Positions 1 to 6,810 of a stretch of DNA of 64,000 nt are shown piece after piece. Location of the stretch: assembly GCF_900103915.1 (NCBI RefSeq), contig NZ_FNIG01000003.1, positions 248,001-312,000 of the forward strand, read 5' to 3'. The first letter of the stretch is position 1. Every line of letters begins with the position of its first letter. The position numbers were made by a program, and so were the translations under genes. Under the pieces are notes generated by a model that worked only from the letters and a program-made list of their open reading frames with translations, made no database searches and was not told the origin of the DNA. Source of the DNA: Tenuibacillus multivorans (GTDB taxonomy: Bacteria; Bacillota; Bacilli; Bacillales; Alkalibacillaceae).

Positions 1-1125
1 GTAAGTTATAGTCTGGTTCTTGCTTTGATCTTTTTTTGCCCTGCTTGGATTTTCGAATAGCCATGTGTCCTGCTGGACACACATACATTCCAGCATCTTT
101 GATGTATTCAAATTCATCCCCTTGACGGTTGCCATTAGAAATAATGGAATGTAATTTTGAGACTAATTTCAAATTATTCTTCGAAGCATACTTCAAGTTT
201 TCTTTCAGAATACGCAGTATCACCAATAATGTCCTCAACTTCTATTCCACATGCTTGACTCTTTTGAATTAATGTATTTAGTTGTTTTCCATCATTTTTT
301 TCACCAGTGCTGCGGTAATAATACGTTCTTCACTCATTGCCAAGTGAGTCTTGAAACCAAAAAATGAGGAATCAGAAGATTTATGACCAACTCAAGCATT
401 AGGATCATTAGATTCTTGGAGAAATTCAATATCATCTTCAACCGTTTCTTTTAAAAGATTCAATGGCTCTTTTATTTTTGGATACTTTTTTAATGTTGGT
501 TCTTGATCAATTACTTTGATAAGTTCTTGAGTATAATTAATTTCAGCCTCAATTGTATCGGATTGGGGTTTTTTTGGGAACTTTTCTTTCATTGATTCAT
601 CGATCTTATAAATTTCATTACGAACATTTTTCGATCGATACGTAGTATTTCTTGAGGCTTCAATTGGTTGTATCTAGCTTTTGTATGCGTCGCGTCGACA
701 ATAATTGATTTAGCTTGGATAATATCATGTTCATTAGCTGTCCTGACCGTTTTCCAATCAAAAGATCAAGAAGATTCTCGTCTTTTAATCGCCTACGTCG
801 AAAGTGGGTCAATAAACTTGGATCAATAACATCATCTTCTGGTTCCATTTCAAGAAAGTACTTAAAAGACATATCAACACGTGCACGATTAATCAGATCT
901 ACATCAGATAGATTATATATTAAGATATTTAAACATACGAATAAGATGGACGGTGTTCCGTCCATTGTCGTGACAATATTTATCCTTCAATTCATCATAA
1001 ACAAATGAAAAATCGACCAAATCATTGATTTGTCTAAGATGGTCTTCTGGAATAAGGGCATCATATAATCCCAAGTAATCACTAAGGTTTAACGAAAGTT
1101 GACGTTCAATCATCCAATCCCTCAC
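1..1125 (-). pseudogene. IS1182-family transposase, frameshifted remnant
   Basis: The N-terminal piece (1125 down to 913, containing MIERQLSLNLSDYLGLYDAL) matches the start of IS1182/DUF772 transposases. The next piece, 965-660, is in another frame and contains NLSDVDLINRARVDMSFKYF and FRRRRLKDENLLDLLI. A third piece lies at 592-392. A C-terminal piece continues to position 1 in another frame and reads CPAGHMAIRKSKQGKK, a motif of the zinc-finger-like region of this family. At least three frame changes and an in-frame stop near 390 show that the gene is dead. The rest of the C-terminus lies beyond the window. Confidence 0.88.
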
Positions 1126-1231
1126 TTTTATGTACTACCTTTATTGCAAAGGAAATCAGTCCATCTTTTTCCTAAAAAATGGTAAAAGATGGACTGATAT
1201 TTTAAAATATTGGACTTTTTCAGTGACCTCA
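1..1231 (-). mobile_element. Decayed IS1182-family insertion sequence (one end; runs off the window)
   Basis: A transposase-like reading frame broken into pieces fills 1-1125. Outside it lies an end typical of IS1182-type elements, GGACTTTTTCAGTGACCTC at 1213-1231, whose complement reads GAGGTCACTGAAAAAGTCC. Between the transposase start and this tip, 1155-1190 holds an imperfect inverted repeat (AGTCCATCTTTT / AAAAGATGGACT). The other end is outside the window, so no target duplication can be checked. Confidence 0.8.
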
Positions 1232-1257
1232 ACATAGCCAGGGGTTTTCTAACACAT

Positions 1258-1296
1258 TAAAAAAAGCTCAATCCCTTGTGATTAAAGGGATTGAGC
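1258..1296 (-). terminator. Intrinsic terminator of the tRNA operon
   Basis: The stem GCTCAATCCCTT / AAGGGATTGAGC (1266-1295) has a 6-nt loop and is followed, reading on the minus strand, by a run of seven T. It lies 16 bases downstream of tRNA-Arg. Confidence 0.85.
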
Positions 1297-1311
1297 ATGT
1301 TAAAGTAATGG

Positions 1312-1385
1312 CGTCCCAGGCAGGATTCGAACCTGCGACCCACAGCTTAGAAGGCTGTTGCTCTATCCTGCTGAGCTACTGGGAC
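1312..1385 (-). tRNA. tRNA-Arg (anticodon TCT)
   Basis: This is a 74-nt cloverleaf on the minus strand. The acceptor stem is GTCCCAG/CTGGGAC with discriminator G at 1312. The D-arm region reads TAGCTCAGCAGGATAGAGCA, the anticodon loop CTTCTAA lies in stem CAGC/GCTG, and the T-arm reads GCAGGTTCGAATCCTGC. CCA is not encoded. It is the second gene of a tRNA operon whose promoter is at 2075-2104, and the terminator follows directly. Confidence 0.95.
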
Positions 1386-1590
1386 AATATAAATAAAAAC
1401 AAATTATTTAGTTGTATATAACCCAATGTCGTCTTATCCTGTCTCTTCCTTTTCTAGCAAATCCTATGAAGGTTCATGCGTCGAGATAACTCGTAGCATT
1501 TCGGCAGATGCACTGCTCGTTGCTGAGCAGCTACTGGAGCAAATAATTAAGACCAACAACTTAGAAGGCTGTTGCTCATAAATTTAGGCA
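1386..1590 (-). repeat. Degenerate repeat fused to tRNA-Arg fragments
   Basis: Reading the minus strand, about 1490-1510 begins GCTCCAGTAGCTGCTCAGCA, a poor copy of the tRNA-Arg 5' end. It runs into a block sharing ACGAGC, GCTACGAGTT and CTAGAA in order with the two tRNA-Gly leader repeats at 1660-1959. At 1553-1578 is a copy of the tRNA-Arg anticodon arm (AACTTAGAAGGCTGTTGCTC on the plus strand). The block fills the spacer between tRNA-Gly and tRNA-Arg and would be transcribed with them. Confidence 0.6.
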
Positions 1591-1595
1591 AAAAA

Positions 1596-1669
1596 TGGAG
1601 CGGGTGATGGGAATCGAACCCACGACATCAGCTTGGAAGGCTGAGGTTTTACCACTAAACTACACCCGC
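1596..1669 (-). tRNA. tRNA-Gly (anticodon TCC), CCA encoded
   Basis: This minus-strand cloverleaf has acceptor stem GCGGGTG/CACCCGC, D-arm TAGTTTAGTGGTAAAACC, anticodon loop CTTCCAA, T-arm GTGGGTTCGATTCCCAT, discriminator T at 1599 and an encoded CCA at 1598-1596. It is the first gene of the operon with tRNA-Arg. The 5' end of this gene is copied twice further upstream in the leader (see 1660-1970). Confidence 0.95.
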
Positions 1670-1970
1670 ATTTTATATATATTTTACATAAAGATTCACA
1701 ACACGCAGCTTGCGACTTTCCCACTATGCCCCTGCATCTTCTAGTTTATTCATGGATGTAAATTCTTCGGGGCAACTCGTAGCTTACTCGGTGGAAGTTT
1801 CGCTCGTCACTACACCCGCATTTTAATATAATTTATACACAAGGATTTGCAACACGCAGCTTGTGACTTTTCACTATGCCCCTGCATCTTCTAGTTTATT
1901 CATGGTTGTGAATTCTTCGGGCAACTCGTCGCTTATTCGATGGAAGTTTCGCTCGTCACTAAACCCGCAT
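1660..1970 (-). repeat. Two 150-bp direct repeats, each starting with the tRNA-Gly 5' end
   Basis: Units 1660-1809 and 1810-1959 are each 150 bp long and nearly identical by eye. On the minus strand each begins with the 5' end of tRNA-Gly (GCGGGTGTAGT or GCGGGTTTAGT) and then leaves the tRNA for a shared sequence starting GACGAGCGAAACTTCCA and containing CGAGTTGCCC and CTAGAAGATGCAGGGGCATA. Each unit ends in an AT-rich stretch just before the next GCGGGT. The third GCGGGT belongs to the intact tRNA-Gly. No protein is encoded. The block lies inside the tRNA operon transcript. Confidence 0.85.
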
Positions 1971-2074
1971 GTAAATCTCAATTATTTAAGAACTTGTATT
2001 TAATACCATAACATATATCACAGTGTCTTTCGAAGGTTATGTATGAAACCTTCCTTTTGTTGCGGACAAGAATC

Positions 2075-2104
2075 ATTATATAAAAATAACCCTGTCTATG
2101 TCAA
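2075..2104 (-). promoter_or_regulatory. Sigma-A promoter of the tRNA operon
   Basis: Minus-strand TTGACA (2104-2099), an 18-bp spacer and TATAAT (2080-2075) form a consensus promoter. It would give a leader of about 400 nt carrying the 150-bp repeats before tRNA-Gly. Confidence 0.85.
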
Positions 2105-2130
2105 CACATGTTTGGTATTTTTTTTAGAAA

Positions 2131-2149
2131 CCAGGGAATAAATCCCTGG
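2131..2149 (-). terminator. Hairpin after rdgB
   Basis: The stem CCAGGGA / TCCCTGG lies 9 bases beyond the rdgB stop codon. On the minus strand it is followed by TTTCT, a short T-rich tail. It is a probable but weak terminator of the rph-rdgB transcript. Confidence 0.55.
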
Positions 2150-2157
2150 CCAATCTT

Positions 2158-2748
2158 TTATAATAATGGTTTAATCTTTTTCAACATCGCATCAAGTGCA
2201 TGTTTCCGATGACTTATTTTATTTTTGACAGTAGATCCTAACTGAGCCATCGTCTGTTCATAACCATTAGGAATAAATACGGGATCATAACCAAATCCTT
2301 CTGAACCTCTTGGCTCATCCGTTATTCGGCCTTCACAACGGCCTTCTGCCACGATTGTTTCTTCGTCAGGCCTGGCAAAAGCAATAACAGAAACAAATGC
2401 CGCATCTCGCTGTTCAACACCTTCTAGATTTTTTAAAAGTTTTTCCAGGTTTTGATCATCATTTTTCTCTAAACCAGCATAGCGCGCAGAATAAATGCCT
2501 GGTTCACCATTTAAAGCTTCAACCGTTAAGCCAGAATCATCAGCCATAACTGGAATTTGATACGTTTTCGCATACGTATCAGCTTTTAACCGTGCATTCT
2601 CCTCAAAAGTTTTACCTGTTTCTTCGACATCTTCAACATCATTAAAAGTATCCATTAGACTTACCATTTTAATGTCGAGTGACTGAAACATCTCTTGAAA
2701 TTCTCTAATTTTACCTTGATTTGTGGTTGCGACATAGATTTGGTCCAC
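2158..2748 (-). CDS. rdgB: XTP/dITP diphosphatase (RdgB/HAM1 family)
   Basis: This house-cleaning enzyme hydrolyses non-canonical purine triphosphates (dITP, XTP) to monophosphates, keeping them out of DNA and RNA. The 196-aa length is normal for the family. Visible motifs are the substrate loop TTNQGK at 8-13, the metal-binding ADDSGL at 69-74, the base-recognition FGYDPVF at 152-158 and SHR at 179-181. The start is GTG, with AAAGGAG placed well upstream and overlapping the rph stop region. It directly follows rph (3-base gap) as in B. subtilis rph-ysnA, so the two are probably co-transcribed. Confidence 0.95.
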   Translation of the reverse strand: MDQIYVATTNQGKIREFQEMFQSLDIKMVSLMDTFNDVEDVEETGKTFEENARLKADTYAKTYQIPVMADDSGLTVEALNGEPGIYSARYAGLEKNDDQNLEKLLKNLEGVEQRDAAFVSVIAFARPDEETIVAEGRCEGRITDEPRGSEGFGYDPVFIPNGYEQTMAQLGSTVKNKISHRKHALDAMLKKIKPLL

Positions 2749-2751
2749 GTT

Positions 2752-3504
2752 TTATTCTCCTTTATTTTCTCCAATCAAATTGGCACGATTTCCTAAAGCG
2801 TCTTTTTGAATATCAAATAGCTCATTAATCCCTTTTTGTGCTAACTGAATTAATTCATTTAATTGGTTAGGTGAGAAAGTCGCTTCTTCACCTGTACCTT
2901 GTAGTTCAACAAACTCATTTTCATCGGTCATAACAACGTTCATGTCGACTGCTGCTGTAGAGTCCTCTTCATAGTATAAATCCAAAATCGCCTCACCATT
3001 TTCAGCAATTCCAACTGATGTAGCTGCTAAGAAATGATTAATTGGCATCTCATTGATTTTTTCCTCATCAATTAATTGGCTACAAGCTAAAACAACAGCA
3101 ACAAATGCGCCCGTTATCGAAGCTGTCCTCGTTCCACCATCAGCTTGAATAACATCGCAGTCAACCCAGATCGTGCGTTCACCGATTTTATCTAAATCAA
3201 TGACAGCTCTTAGGGCTCTGCCAATTAAACGCTGAATCTCCATAGTGCGGCCGGAAATTTTACCTTTAGATGATTCGCGTATGTTTCGTTTCTCTGTAGC
3301 ACGTGGAAGCATCGCATATTCTGCTGTAATCCAGCCTTTCCCTTGACCTCGCATAAATGGGGGTACACGATCTTCTACACTGGCATTACAAATGACCTTC
3401 GTATCGCCTACAGTAATAAAAACTGATCCCTCAGGGTGTTTCGTATAATTTGTGATGATTTCTACATTTCTTAATTGATCGGCTTGTCGGCCGTCATTAC
3501 GCAT
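2752..3504 (-). CDS. rph: Ribonuclease PH
   Basis: This phosphorolytic 3'-5' exoribonuclease trims tRNA 3' ends and works as a hexameric ring. The 250-aa protein starts [16 protein letters not shown], the typical RNase PH opening. It carries [27 protein letters not shown], the phosphate-binding region [10 protein letters not shown] and [15 protein letters not shown]. The ATG start is preceded by GGAGGG. In B. subtilis gerM lies between racE and rph; here that gap (3505-3693) is noncoding. Confidence 0.96.
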   Translation of the reverse strand: MRNDGRQADQLRNVEIITNYTKHPEGSVFITVGDTKVICNASVEDRVPPFMRGQGKGWITAEYAMLPRATEKRNIRESSKGKISGRTMEIQRLIGRALRAVIDLDKIGERTIWVDCDVIQADGGTRTASITGAFVAVVLACSQLIDEEKINEMPINHFLAATSVGIAENGEAILDLYYEEDSTAAVDMNVVMTDENEFVELQGTGEEATFSPNQLNELIQLAQKGINELFDIQKDALGNRANLIGENKGE

Positions 3505-3657
3505 ACAATGCCCTCCTAAAATAAAAAAATATAAGTGCTTAAAATAGTTTTAACGCTTTCTTATTTTCTAAACAAAAGACCCCATAAATCAAGAAAAAAT
3601 TCGCCTGTCATTAAGTTATATGGCGAATCATAGCGGTCATATTATGTATCTGAAAAA

Positions 3658-3684
3658 CTTATACCTTAAGCAAAATGGTATAAG
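3658..3684 (-). terminator. Intrinsic terminator after racE
   Basis: The stem CTTATACC / GGTATAAG is followed on the minus strand by TTTTTC. It lies just after the racE stop and before rph, so rph probably has its own promoter in 3505-3650. Confidence 0.6.
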
Positions 3685-3693
3685 CTTCTCTAT

Positions 3694-4497
3694 CTAGGTT
3701 AAAGAAACCTGTTTTAACGTCGCGCTTTTGAGTTGAAAAATTTCTTCTTTCAGTCGTTGGAATACTTGTAAACTGCCTGTTGTAAAAATCAAAGGCTCTT
3801 GGTTTTCCTGTTGATTAGTATTAAATAATTCATAAAACGTCAATACCGTACTAACCTCAAATCCTGTCTCTACTGCTGATGATAAAACCGTTACATTCTC
3901 ACCGATCACTTCTTCAATCAAAGGTTGAATAATAGGATAATGCGTACAACCTAATATAAGTGTATCAATTCTAGGATGATGATTCATAAACTGTAGACTA
4001 CCCTCAACTATACGTTTGGCATTCAAGCTTACAAAATCACCGTTCTCAATCATTGGAACAAAATTAGGGCACGCTACCCCTAATGTGTTAATATGTGGCT
4101 TAATCCGTTTAAGCGCACGCTCATAGGCTTCACTTTGAATAGTATTTTCTGTTCCAATGATACCCACTTGATTGGTTTGTGTTGCTTTAATAGCCGCACG
4201 TGCTCCGGATTCAATCACGCCTATTACTGGTATCGGTAGATTGTCTTTTAGTTGTTCTAAAACAAGGGCTGTCGCTGTATTACAAGCAATCACGAGCATT
4301 TTAATCTCAAACTTCATTAAGTAATGTACCATTTCCCATGTATACTGCTGTACGTCAATTTCTTCCTTAGGGCCATATGGGCACCTTAAGGTGTCTCCTA
4401 AATAAATGAATTTCTCTGTAGGCAATTGGCGATTTAATTCGTGTAAAACTGTTAATCCACCAACCCCCGAATCTATAACTCCAATAGGACGATTCAA
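3694..4497 (-). CDS. racE: Glutamate racemase
   Basis: It interconverts L- and D-glutamate by a two-base, cofactor-free mechanism and supplies D-Glu for peptidoglycan. The 267 aa show the N-terminal IGVIDSGVGGLTVL (5-18), the first catalytic cysteine C72 in ACNTAT and the second, C184, in LGCTHYP. The start is TTG with AAGGTG upstream. It overlaps the end of the MarR-type gene (gap of 2 bases), the same arrangement as ysmB-racE in B. subtilis. Confidence 0.95.
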   Translation of the reverse strand: MNRPIGVIDSGVGGLTVLHELNRQLPTEKFIYLGDTLRCPYGPKEEIDVQQYTWEMVHYLMKFEIKMLVIACNTATALVLEQLKDNLPIPVIGVIESGARAAIKATQTNQVGIIGTENTIQSEAYERALKRIKPHINTLGVACPNFVPMIENGDFVSLNAKRIVEGSLQFMNHHPRIDTLILGCTHYPIIQPLIEEVIGENVTVLSSAVETGFEVSTVLTFYELFNTNQQENQEPLIFTTGSLQVFQRLKEEIFQLKSATLKQVSLT

Positions 4498-4499
4498 TT

Positions 4500-4976
4500 T
4501 TATTCACCTTCATCTTGCTGTTTTGATTTTTCTTCATGTACTCGCATCTCATTAAACATTCTAGACATTAAATGATGAAGCGATTGTATTTCCTCCGAAG
4601 AAAACGATTCTAATACCTCTTGTACATATACTTGACGTTTTTCGATTACTTCTTTGATAATTTCATTGCCTTTTTGTAATAAATGTATTCGAACAACTCG
4701 ACGATCCTTTGGGTCTCTGACGCGTTCAATTAACTCGTTGTTTTCCATTCGATCTACAAGGTCAGTCGTTGTACTAAAAGCAAAGTACATCTTTTTAGAC
4801 AGTTCACCAATCGTTAAATCACCGGAATCTAGTAACCATTGAAGGGCGATAAACTGTGGTGGGGTGATTGGATAATGGTCTAAAATTTCACGACCTCGTT
4901 GTTTAATTATATGGGATATGTAACGAATACTTTTCTCTAGTTCCTTGATGGTTTTATCATTTATTGTAGAGTCCAC
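4500..4976 (-). CDS. ysmB: MarR-family transcriptional regulator (YsmB-like)
   Basis: This is a 158-aa winged-helix regulator. The HTH region covers about 50-100, with PPQFIALQWLLDSGDLTIGE followed by the recognition helix LSKKMYFAFSTTTDLVDRME and the wing RDPKDRRVVRIHL. The GTG start has a strong GAGGAGGAG Shine-Dalgarno. It sits directly upstream of racE, like B. subtilis ysmB. The target and ligand are unknown. Confidence 0.85.
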   Translation of the reverse strand: MDSTINDKTIKELEKSIRYISHIIKQRGREILDHYPITPPQFIALQWLLDSGDLTIGELSKKMYFAFSTTTDLVDRMENNELIERVRDPKDRRVVRIHLLQKGNEIIKEVIEKRQVYVQEVLESFSSEEIQSLHHLMSRMFNEMRVHEEKSKQQDEGE

Positions 4977-5090
4977 AGGGTCTCCTCCTCGAAAATAATA
5001 TCTATATATAATATTTTCAAGCTTTTTTAAGAAAATTTCAAGTTAAGTTCTTGATTAGGCTTGTTATTTAGAATTAAAAAGATTAAAAAG

Positions 5091-5116
5091 GAACCGGCTA
5101 TAAGAACAGCCGGTTC
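5091..5116 (-). terminator. Intrinsic terminator after gerE
   Basis: The stem GAACCGGCT / AGCCGGTTC has an 8-nt loop and is followed on the minus strand by CTTTTTAAT. It lies 4 bases beyond the gerE stop. Confidence 0.85.
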
Positions 5117-5119
5117 AAA

Positions 5120-5344
5120 TTACAGCTGAATTTCTCCTAGTCGTATTAACTCGACTACGGCTTGAGAACGCCCCTTCACTTGTAATTTTTGAATGGTGTT
5201 TGAGATATGATTTCGCACAGTCTTTTCAGAAATGAATAATTGTTCTGCTATTTCCTTTGTTGTTTTATCTTGTACGAGTAATTCAAATACTTCCCTTTCT
5301 CTTTTTGTCAATATATTAGTAGGTCGATATTCCTTGCTATCCAA
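5120..5344 (-). CDS. gerE: Spore coat regulator GerE
   Basis: GerE is the last-acting mother-cell regulator of sporulation. It binds DNA as a dimer and modulates sigma-K-dependent coat genes. The 74-aa protein is almost only a LuxR-type HTH: LTKREREVFELLVQDKTTKE, EIAEQLFISEKTVRNHISNT and a C-terminal dimer helix. The size and the lack of a receiver domain are diagnostic. The TTG start has AGGAGGGG upstream. In B. subtilis gerE also lies next to ysmB/racE and sdh. Confidence 0.93.
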   Translation of the reverse strand: MDSKEYRPTNILTKREREVFELLVQDKTTKEIAEQLFISEKTVRNHISNTIQKLQVKGRSQAVVELIRLGEIQL

Positions 5345-5458
5345 ACGGTAACCCCTCCTCTGTTAAAGAGTGAGCTACTTGTTCTACATGAGGAATTACT
5401 TAGTCATGATATTTTATGATTGATAAGGCGAGTTGGTTCGCGACAAACGTCTACTTCT

Positions 5459-5914
5459 TCAAAGTTTTATGTCATTTTGTAGTTTATTTAATTGTTCTTC
5501 ATCAAATGGTGTTGATTGACCAGTTTTAGAATTAATTTGAACAATTCGCCCTCGCCCAGTAATACATAGATCATCCTGTTGATTAAGCCCCATATAATGA
5601 ATGTCTACTGAGCTTTTACCAATATTTATTGCTTTAACATATAGTTTGATCTTGTCGCCGAAGTATACTTGCTTAAAATAGTCACATTGTAAATCACCTA
5701 CGACTGGTACACGTTCTACCTCTTTGGTTAGTTCACCGAATAGCTGAATTTCATCAAGGTATTTAATTCTTGCCTCTTCAAAATATATGAATGGAGAAAC
5801 GTTATTCATATGACCGAACAGGTCAGTTTCAGAAAAACGAATCTCGATAGTGGTATAATATGAAAATTCACGCTTCCATGTTTCTAAATCCTGTATGTAA
5901 TTGGGTAATCGCAT
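5459..5914 (-). CDS. ysmA: Acyl-CoA thioesterase, 4HBT hot-dog fold (YsmA-like)
   Basis: This 151-aa hot-dog protein is probably a short- or medium-chain acyl-CoA thioesterase. The catalytic region is IRFSETDLFGHMNNVSPFIY, with D31 in the position of the catalytic Asp of 4-hydroxybenzoyl-CoA thioesterase-type enzymes, followed by YFEEARIKYL. It lies between sdhB and gerE, as ysmA does in B. subtilis. The substrate is unknown. Confidence 0.85.
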   Translation of the reverse strand: MRLPNYIQDLETWKREFSYYTTIEIRFSETDLFGHMNNVSPFIYFEEARIKYLDEIQLFGELTKEVERVPVVGDLQCDYFKQVYFGDKIKLYVKAINIGKSSVDIHYMGLNQQDDLCITGRGRIVQINSKTGQSTPFDEEQLNKLQNDIKL

Positions 5915-5970
5915 TTATCAATTTCATTCCTTTCAGAAAAAATGAATATTCGTTCAATTTCGTTTAAAGA

Positions 5971-5998
5971 AAAGGGCTGACATGATAGCCAGCCCTTT
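5971..5998 (-). terminator. Intrinsic terminator of the sdh operon
   Basis: The stem AAAGGGCTG / CAGCCCTTT is followed on the minus strand by TCTTTAAA. It lies 22 bases beyond the sdhB stop. Confidence 0.8.
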
Positions 5999-6020
5999 AC
6001 CTCTAAATATCATTGTGAGC

Positions 6021-6794
6021 TTATTGATTGTGGTCACTGCCGAAAAAGCTCTTAAACGATTGAACAGTTGCTTCACGGTTTAATGCTGCGATTGAAGTTG
6101 TTAGTGGAATACCTTTTGGACAAGATTGTACACAGTTTTGTGAGTTACCACAATTCTGTAATCCACCATCACCTGTTACAGCAGCCATACGTTCCGCTTT
6201 ATGAAGGCTTCCATTTGGTGTCGCGTTGTGTAAACGTACTTGAGATAACGCTGCTGGTCCAATGAAGTTAGCGTTACTGTTAACGTTAGGACAAGCTTCT
6301 AAACATACACCACAAGTCATACATTTAGAAAGTTCATAAGCCCATTGACGTCTACTTTCTGCCATCCTTTCTCCTGGACCAAGATCGTGTGTACCGTCGA
6401 TTGGTGTCCAAGCTTTAACTTTCTTCAAGGAGTCAAACATACGTCTACGATCTACTTCTAGGTCACGTACTACAGGGAACGTATTCATTGGTTCTAAACG
6501 AACCGGTTGCTCTAATTGGTCAATTAGTGCTGTACAAGATTGTCTTGGTTTTCCGTTAATAACCATTGAACAAGCGCCACAAACCTCTTCTAAACAACCC
6601 ATTTCCCAATTGACAGGTGCTGTTTCTTCACCTTTTGCATTAACAGGATTACGTCTAATTTCCATTAACGCGGAAATAACGTTCATATTTTTACGGTAAG
6701 GGATTTCAAACTCTTCCTCGTATGATTGGGAATCTGGGCTATCTTGGCGTGTAATGATAAACTTAATTGTTTTAGTTTTAGTTGCTTCCGCCAT
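6021..6794 (-). CDS. sdhB: Succinate dehydrogenase iron-sulfur subunit
   Basis: This is the electron-transfer subunit of complex II, carrying electrons from the FAD of SdhA to menaquinone at SdhC. Over 257 aa, the 2Fe-2S cysteines are C67, C72, C75 and C87 (MGCLEEVCGACSM). The ferredoxin-like domain has C158, C161, C164 and C168 (CMTCGVCLEACP) and C215, C221 and C225 (CGNSQNCVQSCPKG). It is the last gene of sdhCAB, 16 bases after sdhA. Confidence 0.97.
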   Translation of the reverse strand: MAEATKTKTIKFIITRQDSPDSQSYEEEFEIPYRKNMNVISALMEIRRNPVNAKGEETAPVNWEMGCLEEVCGACSMVINGKPRQSCTALIDQLEQPVRLEPMNTFPVVRDLEVDRRRMFDSLKKVKAWTPIDGTHDLGPGERMAESRRQWAYELSKCMTCGVCLEACPNVNSNANFIGPAALSQVRLHNATPNGSLHKAERMAAVTGDGGLQNCGNSQNCVQSCPKGIPLTTSIAALNREATVQSFKSFFGSDHNQ

Positions 6795-6810
6795 GATTAG
6801 TTACCCCCTT

